A stretch of 43,689 bases of DNA from positions 1 to 43,689 of the forward strand of contig DASPJL010000180.1 of the NCBI GenBank assembly GCA_035628645.1. The letters run 5' to 3'. The notes beneath the pieces are model-generated. The model had not been told where the DNA came from and ran no database searches. It saw only the letters and a list, made by a program, of their open reading frames with translations. Every line of letters begins with the position of its first letter. Positions within the stretch are counted from its first letter, which is position 1. Shown one piece after another: positions 35,717-43,688 of the stretch. Source of the DNA: DASPJL01 sp035628645 (GTDB lineage: Bacteria; Bacteroidota; Bacteroidia; Cytophagales; Cyclobacteriaceae). The position numbers and the translations under genes are program-made.

Positions 35717-35910
35717 CCACAGCTTCTGATAAGTATAGCAAGGACAAGAAAAAAGCGCTGGAATATTATGAAAAGTATCTTACTTCAGGCGATACAACCA
35801 AGGCACTTATAGAATATACCCAAAAACGTATTTCTCAATTAAAAGGAAAAGCGAAGCCTCAAGAACTAAGGGAATCTATGCCAGATAGCCTTGCTTATGA
35901 TGCGGAGTGA
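35665..35910 (+). pseudogene. Detached C-terminal part of the frameshifted TPR protein
   Basis: Continues the TPR gene in a shifted frame: TTT AAG AAA GCT TAT reads FKKAY and runs on to LEYYEKYLTSGDTTKALIEY and the natural end DSLAYDAE at the TGA of 35908-35910. It has no start codon or leader of its own. Confidence 0.7.
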
Positions 35911-35991
35911 TTTTAATATTTTATAAAATTTTGCCTTGAAGCAGGTCTAGAAAGAACTAAATTTTGGAACTGTATAGTTTTTAATAGATTA

Positions 35992-36050
35992 AGGGCTGAA
36001 GCCCTGAAAATCAAAAAATCTTATCTATTCCCCGTCCTGAAGTACGGGGG
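35992..36050. repeat. Two adjacent GC-rich palindromes (REP-like)
   Basis: AGGGCTGAAGCCCT (35992-36005) and CCCCGTCCTGAAGTACGGGG (36030-36049) are palindromes of the GGGCTGAAGCCC and CCCGTCCTGAAGG-CGGG kind commonly scattered between Bacteroidota genes. They lie between the TPR gene and the small gene at 36079. They could end transcription, though no T run follows. Confidence 0.7.
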
Positions 36051-36078
36051 CTAATCAGACTACAATTGTACTAATTGT

Positions 36079-36324
36079 TTATTCAATTGTTTTTACAAAC
36101 TCCTCCAATCGTCTTCGGTACAGTTCCTCCTTCTCCTGCTCCTCTCTTAGGTAATCCATAATATTCAACGTTTTGCTATCATTCTCTTTTACTTGTTTCA
36201 CGGGTATTACATACTCAATTTGAGGCTTTTCAAAATCCCTTGAGCTTTCCAGTGCCAAGCCTTTGTCTATTCCCTTTAATACTGCCCAGGAAAAAAGAAT
36301 AAGGAAGATAATAAGAAGGATCAT
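36079..36324 (-). CDS. Small single-span membrane protein, function unknown
   Basis: An 81-residue protein with one N-terminal membrane span (MILLIIFLILFSWAVL), a short linker (SSRDFEKPQIEYVIPVK) and a charged helical tail (YLREEQEKEELYRRRLEEF) probably facing the cytoplasm. No family is recognised. It has a good ATG start and lies between the TPR gene and the first sugar carrier, on the opposite strand from both. Confidence 0.5.
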   Translation of the reverse strand: MILLIIFLILFSWAVLKGIDKGLALESSRDFEKPQIEYVIPVKQVKENDSKTLNIMDYLREEQEKEELYRRRLEEFVKTIE

Positions 36325-36430
36325 TTGCTATTTAATCAGTTAAAATATATCTCTTAAAGGCACCACCAAAAGAATTAGTTCCTTAACAATCGCCTCACAA
36401 AAAAAATCGCCCCCTATGACTAAAATTATA

Positions 36431-36476
36431 AAAGAAATTAAAATTTAAACTATATTGCCGGCTTTTTAACCTAAAC
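36431..36476 (+). promoter_or_regulatory. Upstream block duplicated before both sugar carriers, copy 1
   Basis: A 46-base block containing AAAGAAATTAAAATTT and GGCTTTTTAACC, 41 of 46 positions identical to the block at 38268-38313. It ends six bases before the ATG of the first carrier. It probably carries promoter or leader sequence that was copied along with the gene; no exact TAnnTTTG is present. Confidence 0.7.
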
Positions 36477-36481
36477 CAAAC

Positions 36482-38101
36482 ATGCAACAAAACAAAGAAA
36501 CAAGCTATGGCTCTGCCCTGGGGACCTTAGTTGTGGTATTTTTTTTCTGGGGATTTTCATCTTCCTCAAATGGTATTCTGATTCCTTTTTGCAAAACACA
36601 TTTCAATCTTTCTCAATTTGAATCGCAACTGATAGATACTGCTTTCTACGGTGCCTATTTTGTAGGTTCTTTGATTTTATATCTTGCTTCCACTGGAGTC
36701 GGATATGATATTTTAAACAAAATAGGCTTTAAAAAAGGAATTATTTATGGCTTATTGCTTTCAGTATTTGGATCAGTTTGTGTTGTTCTTGCGGTGAATT
36801 CTGGACAATATGGTTTTATTCTGATGTCCATATTTATCCTGGTTTTAGGATTTTCTCTACAGCAAACAGCAGCGAATCCTTTTGTGATTGCGCTTGGTGA
36901 ACCTGCCACCGGAGCTCATCGGCTCACCTTGGCAGGCGGTGTCAATTCTTTTGCTACAGCCATCGGCCCCATTGTAATTACCCTTGTGCTTTTTGGAGCT
37001 GTCGTAGCTACCGATGAACAAGTAGCAAATGCTGCAATAACTTCCATTAACTCCTTATATATAGGATTAGGCGTATTAATGTTAATTATTGCAGGGATCT
37101 TTGCCATAGCAAAAATGCCGAACGTTACATCTACCGGGGAATTTGAAAAGACAGGAAAAGCAACAAAAACCCTTTTATACATAACCGGAACAATTATAGC
37201 GCTTACAATTGTAGGATTTTTAATCGCCGAAAGTGCTGGAGAAACAGGAAAACTTATCCTTTTGGCGTTGATTGTTATAACCGTAATCGCCATATTATTG
37301 CAATCAAATGTCGCTGCTCAGAAAAATAGCGAAGGTTGGGGTGCGATGAAGTATCCTCAATTGGTATTGGGGATGATTGCAATTTTTGTTTATGTAGGTG
37401 TGGAAGTTACCATTCAGAGTAATATGGGTGCTTTGCTGGCGACACCCGAATTTGGAGGACTTAATGAATCACAGATCTCGCATTATATTTCTCTGTATTG
37501 GGGAAGTTTGATGATTGGCCGATGGACTGGAGCGGTAAGTGTATTTAACATAAGCAAATCTTTAAAAAATGTATTAACCATCATTGTTCCCTTTGTTGCT
37601 TTCGGTGTTATTTTGGGAGTAAATCATATAAGCGGTGTGGATGTAAGCGATTTATATATTTATGCAATTTGTATCATTATATTAATTGCTGCGAACTTCT
37701 GGGCGCAGGAAAAGCCGGCCAAACTGCTCATGATCTTAGGCGTAATCGGTGTCATCGCAATGCTCATAGGTTTATTTTTTTCAGGAATGGTTGGACTTTT
37801 TGCCTTTATCAGCGGAGGACTGGTCTGCTCAATAATGTGGCCATCTATATTTGCACTAAGTATTACCGGATTAGGGAAATTTACAAGCCAGGGTTCAGCG
37901 TTTTTAATTATGATGATCTTAGGTGGCGCTATCATCCCTACCTTACAAGGTTCATTAGCAGATTTCACAAACATTCATGCTTCTTATATTATCCCGGTTA
38001 TTTGTTTTGCTTACCTGGGATTTTTTGGATGGAAAGTAGCAGCGGTTTTAAAAGCCCAGGGATTTGATGTAGAAAACACCGAAGTAAAAGGTGGACATTA
38101 A
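36482..38101 (+). CDS. FucP-type sugar MFS transporter, paralog 1
   Basis: A 539-residue inner-membrane carrier with about 14 hydrophobic segments. The family's N-terminal signature is clear: VFFFWGFSSSSNGILIPFCK, then YGAYFVGSLILYLASTGVGY, IGFKKGIIYGLL and QQTAANPFVIALGEP, as in proton-linked L-fucose/sugar carriers. It is roughly 100 residues longer than E. coli FucP because of an extra hydrophobic region near 225-290. Which sugar it moves cannot be told; fucose is only the family precedent. It is followed by a close paralog in the same direction, with most of the C-terminal half identical in sequence. Confidence 0.9.
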   Translation: MQQNKETSYGSALGTLVVVFFFWGFSSSSNGILIPFCKTHFNLSQFESQLIDTAFYGAYFVGSLILYLASTGVGYDILNKIGFKKGIIYGLLLSVFGSVCVVLAVNSGQYGFILMSIFILVLGFSLQQTAANPFVIALGEPATGAHRLTLAGGVNSFATAIGPIVITLVLFGAVVATDEQVANAAITSINSLYIGLGVLMLIIAGIFAIAKMPNVTSTGEFEKTGKATKTLLYITGTIIALTIVGFLIAESAGETGKLILLALIVITVIAILLQSNVAAQKNSEGWGAMKYPQLVLGMIAIFVYVGVEVTIQSNMGALLATPEFGGLNESQISHYISLYWGSLMIGRWTGAVSVFNISKSLKNVLTIIVPFVAFGVILGVNHISGVDVSDLYIYAICIIILIAANFWAQEKPAKLLMILGVIGVIAMLIGLFFSGMVGLFAFISGGLVCSIMWPSIFALSITGLGKFTSQGSAFLIMMILGGAIIPTLQGSLADFTNIHASYIIPVICFAYLGFFGWKVAAVLKAQGFDVENTEVKGGH

Positions 38102-38126
38102 CAACCGATGATTCAATTGATAGAAA

Positions 38127-38160
38127 GAAAGGGTTTTCTAAACGAAAACCCTTTTTTATT
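38127..38160 (+). terminator. Intrinsic terminator after the first sugar carrier
   Basis: AAAGGGTTTTC (38128-38138) and GAAAACCCTTTTTT (38144-38157) form a perfect hairpin followed by T's. The two carriers are thus probably separate transcripts. Confidence 0.9.
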
Positions 38161-38267
38161 TAGTGATCTATATAAACATTCGTGCCTTATTTTAAATACA
38201 CCTTTGATTCTTAGCGCTTTCCCCAATTCTCCCCGAAAAAATTTTCAGTAAAGAAATTAAAATAAAC

Positions 38268-38313
38268 AAAGAAATTAAAATTTGAACTATATTAGGGGCT
38301 TTTTAACCGAAAC
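38268..38313 (+). promoter_or_regulatory. Upstream block duplicated before both sugar carriers, copy 2
   Basis: The second copy of the 46-base block (41/46 identical to 36431-36476). It is preceded at 38250 by another AAAGAAATTAAAATA, so the left part of the block is itself repeated. Here the carrier ATG lies 103 bases further on, instead of six, and a short ORF begins where the paralog starts. Confidence 0.7.
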
Positions 38314-38321
38314 CCTTGCCT

Positions 38322-38402
38322 ATGAAACTGTCCCGGCGACTACCTCTTAAAAAAAATTGGAGCACATCCGGTCATTTTGTAGGTGCAATTAAAAAAACCT
38401 AA
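38322..38402 (+). CDS. Possible leader ORF (26 codons) upstream of paralog 2
   Basis: ATG at 38322 to TAA at 38400-38402: a 26-residue basic peptide (starts MKLSRRLPLKKNW). It starts nine bases after the duplicated upstream block, the position matched by the true start in paralog 1, and stops 13 bases before the carrier ATG. It is out of frame with the carrier. A leader peptide or a remnant is possible; coding cannot be shown. Confidence 0.3.
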   Translation: MKLSRRLPLKKNWSTSGHFVGAIKKT

Positions 38403-38415
38403 ACATACTTTACGA

Positions 38416-40035
38416 ATGAAACAAAACGAACAAACTAACTATGGCTCTGCTTTGTCTACCCTGGTTATGGTATTCTTCTTCTGGGGATTCCTGGCGGCGT
38501 CAAACGGGATCTTTATACCCTTCTGTAAATCACATTTTAACTTATCACAATTTGAATCTCAGTTGATAGATTCAGCATTTTACGGAGCTTATTTCATTGG
38601 CTCTTTAATTTTATATCTTGCCTCCACAGGAGTAGGCTATGATATTTTGAACAAAATTGGCTTCAAAAAAGGAATTATCTATGGTTTGATCATTTCCGTA
38701 ATCGGAGCTGCGACGATGATCCCCGCTGTAAATGCTGGAAATTATTATTTCATTCTGGGTGCATTCTTCATCATTGCGCTTGGTTTTTCTTTGCAGCAAA
38801 CCGCGGCAAATCCCTTTGCAATTGCCCTTGGAGAACCTGCAACCGGCGCACATAGATTAAGCCTGGCAGGTGGAGTAAATTCCTTTGGAACAACCATAGG
38901 ACCTATCATTGTAACTCTTGTTCTTTTTGGCGCAGTGGTAGTAACGCCGGAGCAGGTTGAAAATGCTTCAATAAGCTCTATCAATTACTTGTATATGATA
39001 TTGGGCGGAGTATTTTTATTGGTAGCAGGAATCTTTGCTATAGCAAAAATGCCAAGAGTAACCTCTAATGAAGAGTTCGAGAAAACCCAAAAGGCTACAA
39101 ATACGATGTTTGCCATCACGGGACTTGTGGTAATACTTGCCATTGTAGGGAATCTTCTTCCTGCAGAAACCGGCGATGAAGGAAAATTAGCGTTGCTTGT
39201 AGTCGCGCTTGTTGGCATTATCTTCATCTTATTTATTTCTCTTCAATCTGCTCAGAAAAACAGCCAGGGCTGGGGAGCAATGAAATACCCTCAGCTTGTT
39301 TTAGGTATGATCGCCATATTCGTTTATGTCGGTGTGGAAGTAACTATTCAAAGTAACATGGGTGCTTTATTGGCCACTCCTGAATTCGGCGGGTTAAATG
39401 AGTCACAAATCTCTCATTATATTTCTCTTTACTGGGGTAGTTTGATGATCGGAAGATGGACCAGTGCAGTAACTGTATTTAATGTGAGCAGCTCAATGAA
39501 AAAAATCCTGACCATTGTGGTTCCTTATATAGCTTTTGCAGTTATTCTAGGTGTAAATCATTTAAGTGGAAACGATGTGAGCGACCTTTATATTTATGCT
39601 ATTCCGATTGCAATTTTAATTGCTGCAAACTTCTGGGCTCAGGAAAAACCGGTAAAACTACTTTTGATTTTAGGCAGTTTTGGTATTATAGCAATGCTTA
39701 TAGGAATCGCTACAACCGGCACCATCGGATTATTTGCTTTTATTAGCGGTGGATTGGTTTGCTCTATAATGTGGCCATCTATATTTGCTTTGAGCATCAC
39801 AGGCTTAGGTAAATTTACCAGCCAGGGATCAGCATTCTTAATTATGATGATCTTGGGCGGAGCTATCATTCCTCCTCTTCAAGGTGGTCTGGCTGACATT
39901 ACAAATATCCATGCTTCTTACTGGGTAACTGTAGGTTGCTTTGCTTACCTGACTTTCTTTGCCTGGAAAGTAGGACAAGTATTAAAAAGCCAGGGAATTG
40001 ACCTTGAACATACTGAAGTAAAAGGCGGACATTAA
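38416..40035 (+). CDS. FucP-type sugar MFS transporter, paralog 2
   Basis: A 539-residue carrier, the same length as paralog 1 once the ATG at 38416 is used (the in-frame GTG at 38383 lies inside the leader ORF). It has the same motifs: VFFFWGFLAASNGIFIPFCK, YGAYFIGSLILYLASTGVGY, QQTAANPFAIALGEP, and an identical stretch around GVEVTIQSNMGALLATPEFG. Differences cluster in the middle loop (about 215-285) and the C-terminal membrane spans, so substrate range or regulation may have diverged. It lies 314 bases after paralog 1 and ends before an intrinsic terminator. Confidence 0.9.
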   Translation: MKQNEQTNYGSALSTLVMVFFFWGFLAASNGIFIPFCKSHFNLSQFESQLIDSAFYGAYFIGSLILYLASTGVGYDILNKIGFKKGIIYGLIISVIGAATMIPAVNAGNYYFILGAFFIIALGFSLQQTAANPFAIALGEPATGAHRLSLAGGVNSFGTTIGPIIVTLVLFGAVVVTPEQVENASISSINYLYMILGGVFLLVAGIFAIAKMPRVTSNEEFEKTQKATNTMFAITGLVVILAIVGNLLPAETGDEGKLALLVVALVGIIFILFISLQSAQKNSQGWGAMKYPQLVLGMIAIFVYVGVEVTIQSNMGALLATPEFGGLNESQISHYISLYWGSLMIGRWTSAVTVFNVSSSMKKILTIVVPYIAFAVILGVNHLSGNDVSDLYIYAIPIAILIAANFWAQEKPVKLLLILGSFGIIAMLIGIATTGTIGLFAFISGGLVCSIMWPSIFALSITGLGKFTSQGSAFLIMMILGGAIIPPLQGGLADITNIHASYWVTVGCFAYLTFFAWKVGQVLKSQGIDLEHTEVKGGH

Positions 40036-40055
40036 TTCTTTTTTGTTAACAACCT

Positions 40056-40094
40056 AAATAAAAGAGGCTTCAATTGAAGTCTCTTTTTTATTTA
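40056..40094 (+). terminator. Intrinsic terminator after the second sugar carrier
   Basis: AAATAAAAGAGGCTTC and GAAGTCTCTTTTTTATTT form a long hairpin with loop AATT, followed by T's. Confidence 0.88.
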
Positions 40095-40241
40095 GTTGGA
40101 AGCAGGAAGTCTTCCCTAGAAAAATTTTATAGGTTTAAGATTAAAACCTGAATAGAGTTTAAAATTGAATACCAAAAATTCTACCCATTTCATAAATTCA
40201 AGTTCTGACAACTTCCCACTTCCATCTTCCCGCTTCCAACT
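40094..40241. repeat. Segment bounded by 16-bp inverted GGAAG-rich arms
   Basis: AGTTGGAAGCAGGAAG (40094-40109) pairs with CTTCCCGCTTCCAACT (40226-40241) at 15 of 16 positions. The right arm also contains ACTTCCATCTTCCC, shared over 14 bases with the right arm of the element at 24232-24404. It fills the spacer between the convergent sugar-carrier and lipid-kinase genes, as the other element does between the kinase and ruvC. Confidence 0.7.
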
Positions 40242-40254
40242 TTTTCTCTTCTCC

Positions 40255-41142
40255 CTACACCACCAGAAACTCCAAAGCATGAGGACTGATTGTTATCTTC
40301 ACCAGTTCTCCTTTCGTTGCCGATACCACTTCATCATCTATATGCAACTCACATGAGGTACTCTGCATTCTTATATTTCGTCCGGAATGGTATGGCACAT
40401 TTAAATAAATGTGTTGCTTTTGTAAAATACTTTTGAAATAATCCACCAGATGTTCCTTTTCATTTTTCCCGATCAATACCACTTCAAATTCATCATCTTC
40501 GTGATTGGCTATCGGTGCAAGCATTAAATTAGGACCGATACACTTAATGTTCATTACTTCCACCATTAGATATTCCCCGGAAAGATCCTTACCATCCACC
40601 TCTATCTGATAGGGTTTTGGTTTATATTCTTCAAGCATTTTTAATAACCTAAGAACGGCAAAATTTATTTCCTCCTCCGATGAGGCTTTTTCCCTTGGTG
40701 GGTGATCATCATAAATCTCTTTCATTAAATAAGAGAATAAACCATAGCCGGTAGATTCTACAAAGTTTTTCCTCCCCCATACACCCTCTGCAACCCCGGC
40801 ACTTAGTTTCTTCTTTTTTGACAAACTCCACCTTGGAATAAGTGTGTTATAAGGTTCTTTGACACCAATAGAAGTTGCAATATTATTTGCCGTACCCACA
40901 GGAAGTATACCAATAGGCACATTACAGCCCACAAGCTTTCTTGAGATTTTACCTACCGTGCCATCTCCTCCTGCCACTACTATGACGTCAGAAGATCTGC
41001 TTATTTCCTCCCAGTTGATACCCTTTTCTTTTGTAGACTGGTATTTGACTTTATATCCGGAGGCGCTTAATGCATCAATTAAATCCTCTTTGGTAGGTTT
41101 GCTCAATCCTGCCCCGGGATTATGTAACAAAGTTGCCCTCAT
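40255..41142 (-). CDS. Diacylglycerol-kinase-family lipid kinase (YegS/DgkB-like)
   Basis: A 295-residue lipid kinase. The N-terminal DAGK catalytic domain shows LLHNPGAG, then VIVVAGGDGTVGKISRKL (the GGDGT nucleotide-binding motif) and IGILPVGTANNIATS. The C-terminal beta-sandwich domain ends with SCELHIDDEVV. It phosphorylates a lipid such as diacylglycerol or a sphingoid base; the substrate is not visible. It is divergent from surE, with an 82-bp shared upstream region. Confidence 0.92.
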   Translation of the reverse strand: MRATLLHNPGAGLSKPTKEDLIDALSASGYKVKYQSTKEKGINWEEISRSSDVIVVAGGDGTVGKISRKLVGCNVPIGILPVGTANNIATSIGVKEPYNTLIPRWSLSKKKKLSAGVAEGVWGRKNFVESTGYGLFSYLMKEIYDDHPPREKASSEEEINFAVLRLLKMLEEYKPKPYQIEVDGKDLSGEYLMVEVMNIKCIGPNLMLAPIANHEDDEFEVVLIGKNEKEHLVDYFKSILQKQHIYLNVPYHSGRNIRMQSTSCELHIDDEVVSATKGELVKITISPHALEFLVV

Positions 41143-41224
41143 TTTGTCTTCTAGTTAACAGATTTACTGGAATAACGTGAAAGCTAAATACGAGTTGATC
41201 CTTTAGAAAATAAAGAAATAAGCT

Positions 41225-41971
41225 ATGAATATATTAATTGCAAACGATGACGGAATTTATAGTCCGGGATTATTGGCCCTGGCAGAAGTAGCCACCGAAT
41301 TTGGTGATGTTCGAATTGTAGCTCCGGATGTGGAACAATCCTCAATGGGCCATGCCATTACGGCTACCCGTCCATTATCATACAAAACCACCCCAATCAA
41401 AAATTTTGAAGCCTACCGGGTAAATGGAACGCCGGCAGACTGTGTGGCCCTTGGCGCTTTTAATTGGGAAGAGAATGTGGATGTAGTATTGTCGGGAATT
41501 AACCTGGGAACCAATCTCGGTAACTCGTGTTGGCATTCGGGGACTTTGGCTGCAGCAAAACAAGCAGCCTTATTTGGTTTTAGGGGGATCGCTTTCAGTA
41601 CAGCCGTAAGCAAAAGCGAACCGGACTTCGAACTGCTAAAACCTTATGTGCGACAAGTGCTAAAAATGCTGCTTCCGGAAACAGAGCTTAATCTCGTAAA
41701 TGTAAATCTTCCATACAATCCAAAAGGCATTCAATGGACAAGACAATCAGTAAGACATTATGATGGCAAAATTGTTCCGGGAGCTGACCCAATGGGAAGG
41801 CACCATTTCTGGTTTACTGTAATTCCCGTGGAAGAAACAGAAGAAGGTACGGACCGATATGCGATGAGGCAAGGCATGGTTTCCATCACTCCATTAAGGT
41901 TGGATCTGACAAATGAAAAAGCGTTAAATAAAGTATTGACAAAGCATTCCAGTGTTGTGGCAAATGAATAA
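41225..41971 (+). CDS. surE: 5'/3'-nucleotidase SurE
   Basis: A 248-residue metal-dependent nucleotidase. The divalent-metal site is NDDGIYSPG at residues 7-15 (Asp8, Asp9), with a second cluster SGINLGTNLGN containing the conserved Asn residues. It dephosphorylates nucleoside monophosphates. Length and motif order are normal. It is divergent from the lipid kinase gene and followed by a 30-base hairpin. Confidence 0.96.
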   Translation: MNILIANDDGIYSPGLLALAEVATEFGDVRIVAPDVEQSSMGHAITATRPLSYKTTPIKNFEAYRVNGTPADCVALGAFNWEENVDVVLSGINLGTNLGNSCWHSGTLAAAKQAALFGFRGIAFSTAVSKSEPDFELLKPYVRQVLKMLLPETELNLVNVNLPYNPKGIQWTRQSVRHYDGKIVPGADPMGRHHFWFTVIPVEETEEGTDRYAMRQGMVSITPLRLDLTNEKALNKVLTKHSSVVANE

Positions 41972-42000
41972 CTATTGGTGGGTTCCATCCCTCCAATAGT
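41971..42000. terminator. Palindrome between surE and the outer-membrane protein gene
   Basis: ACTATTGG and CCAATAGT form perfect arms around GTGGGTTCCATCCCT-type centre, followed by TTTT. Its layout (arm, G-rich, TT..AA, C-rich, arm) resembles the palindrome at 31766-31795. It probably terminates surE and perhaps the converging gene. Confidence 0.6.
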
Positions 42001-42034
42001 TTTCCTTAAAAAATTTAAGCCTTAACTTCTGTGG

Positions 42035-42958
42035 TTAGTAATTTAACAGTGATTTGGAGTTATTTTTAAAAATATATCTTAAAGTAAGACTTCCATAATA
42101 TCCACTATTATAAAACTGGCTTAAAAGTATTTTATATTTCCGGCTTTGGAATCCAATTGCAACTCCACTATTATTTAGTCCCCATATCACTTTTTTGTAT
42201 TTAAACATTAAACTAAAATCTTCCAATAAGATTTCTGGTTTACTTCCGGGAAATTTCCTGAAACCCAAAACCAATTGAGGTGTAACAGAAAATTTTGATT
42301 CTAAAGATTTTTGAAAAGAATACCCCAACAGAAAATAAGAAGTAGTAAAATCATTAGTAGTAAAAATACTATATCTGTTCCCGAATCTCTTCGACGCATT
42401 AAAAATATCGAACGTAATTCCTACATATAACTTTCTTGTATTAAATAAAAACCCCGCTCTTCCTTTTGCACTCCAACTAGAAGTGTTGTTTCTGAAAGTT
42501 TCAACAGAATCTAAAAATCCCCATTTCGTGTTGGAGTTAAAATTGGTATAACTATAGTCAAAAAAGGGAGCAAATGTATATTTTCCTCTAAAAGACAATT
42601 TGGGAGATATTGCAAAAGTTATGAACGTAACTTTATCATTCATTTCATTTTCTGCAAGTGCCCCGTTAATTTGGATAGCATTAAAATTGTGCTTTGAATG
42701 GCCATAGCCCGTACTCACTCCTACTCCTGTTCTTATTTTAGGAATAAAACCGTCTACAGTTATTGCATTTACATTGTTTAGCGTAATAGAAGAAGTTGTA
42801 AGCCCACTACCAAAATTCATTCTTAAATTCCCTGTCTCACCTGCAAAACCCCCGTTATATTTTATAGGCTGAGTACCTAAGGGAAGCTCCTGTGCAGATA
42901 ACTTCAAAGCCAATAGAATACTGATACAGCAAAGTGCTGTTGTTATTATTTTCTTCAT
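42035..42958 (-). CDS. PorP/SprF-like outer-membrane protein
   Basis: A 307-residue protein with a signal peptide (MKKIITTALCCISILLALKL, ending SAQ). The rest is rich in alternating beta strands with aromatic ends (YTFAPFFDYSYTNF, YFLLGYSFQ), as in outer-membrane beta-barrels. The start of the mature part, QPIKYNGGFAGETGNLRM, resembles the N-terminus of type IX secretion PorP/SprF proteins (NPAFAG followed by Arg). Assignment to this family is likely but not certain. It lies 22 bases after the gene at 42981 in the same direction, so the two are probably cotranscribed. Confidence 0.65.
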   Translation of the reverse strand: MKKIITTALCCISILLALKLSAQELPLGTQPIKYNGGFAGETGNLRMNFGSGLTTSSITLNNVNAITVDGFIPKIRTGVGVSTGYGHSKHNFNAIQINGALAENEMNDKVTFITFAISPKLSFRGKYTFAPFFDYSYTNFNSNTKWGFLDSVETFRNNTSSWSAKGRAGFLFNTRKLYVGITFDIFNASKRFGNRYSIFTTNDFTTSYFLLGYSFQKSLESKFSVTPQLVLGFRKFPGSKPEILLEDFSLMFKYKKVIWGLNNSGVAIGFQSRKYKILLSQFYNSGYYGSLTLRYIFKNNSKSLLNY

Positions 42959-42980
42959 AGTAGTGTTGTTGGTTTATTAA

Positions 42981-43688
42981 TTAAAAATTTGAAACATCCA
43001 GAGGCACAACGTAGGGCACATTTCCTTTTCTAAATTGGTTTGCTATTCGTCTTTCCGTGTCCTTCCTCGTTTTTCTGTTTCCGGCCCTCACTTCTTTTCG
43101 GGTAAGGGTTCTTTTTGCTTTTTTTATCTTCATCCTTTTAACTGGATAAGTATTAGTTAAAAAAATGGTTGCGCCTATTACCAGCCCTTTTTTCTGAACT
43201 TCATGTAAAGTCTTGTTTTCTACCTTTTCTTCGTAACATACTTGTATTGTGTCAAAAAGTACTTCCTGTGGCGTTTCTACGATACCAGTATTTTCATATT
43301 TATAAATTTCCTTTTTATTAAAGCCAAGTTTACTTTCATCTCTTAAAATTTTCTCCTGAAAAAAACTCCGCTTTTCTACTCCAACTTCGCTTAATTCTGG
43401 TTCTTTCAAAGTCGCATGAATAATAAAGAGAAGAAAACTCACGAATAAAATAGAATTCAAACTGAGGTTCCACCATTGCCTTCTGCTTTTTACAAATAAT
43501 TTCTGCTCAAGTTCACTGGTATAAGAAAAACCTTCACTAATAATGGTCACCTTCCACAACTCTACCTGCTCTTTAATTTCGTCATCCTTTAACAATCTCA
43601 ACTCAAAAACTTCCTTATCTTCCAGGGGAAGCTCACCTTCAATATATTCGAAGATGATTTGATCCAAATCTTTATCCTCTCTTCTCAT
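42981..43688 (-). CDS. Anti-sigma-like single-span membrane protein
   Basis: A 235-residue protein starting at the very edge of the window. The acidic N-terminal helical region (about 5-50: IIFEYIEGELPLEDKEVFEL) resembles the sigma-binding part of anti-sigma factors. A transmembrane segment (about 75-93) is followed by a periplasmic part with a strongly basic stretch (about 186-223, KRMKIKKAKRTLTRKEV). It lacks the zinc His-Cys-Cys motif of ZAS anti-sigma factors. A sigma factor gene might lie just to the right of the window. It heads a likely two-gene unit with the PorP/SprF-like gene. Confidence 0.6.
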   Translation of the reverse strand: MRREDKDLDQIIFEYIEGELPLEDKEVFELRLLKDDEIKEQVELWKVTIISEGFSYTSELEQKLFVKSRRQWWNLSLNSILFVSFLLFIIHATLKEPELSEVGVEKRSFFQEKILRDESKLGFNKKEIYKYENTGIVETPQEVLFDTIQVCYEEKVENKTLHEVQKKGLVIGATIFLTNTYPVKRMKIKKAKRTLTRKEVRAGNRKTRKDTERRIANQFRKGNVPYVVPLDVSNF

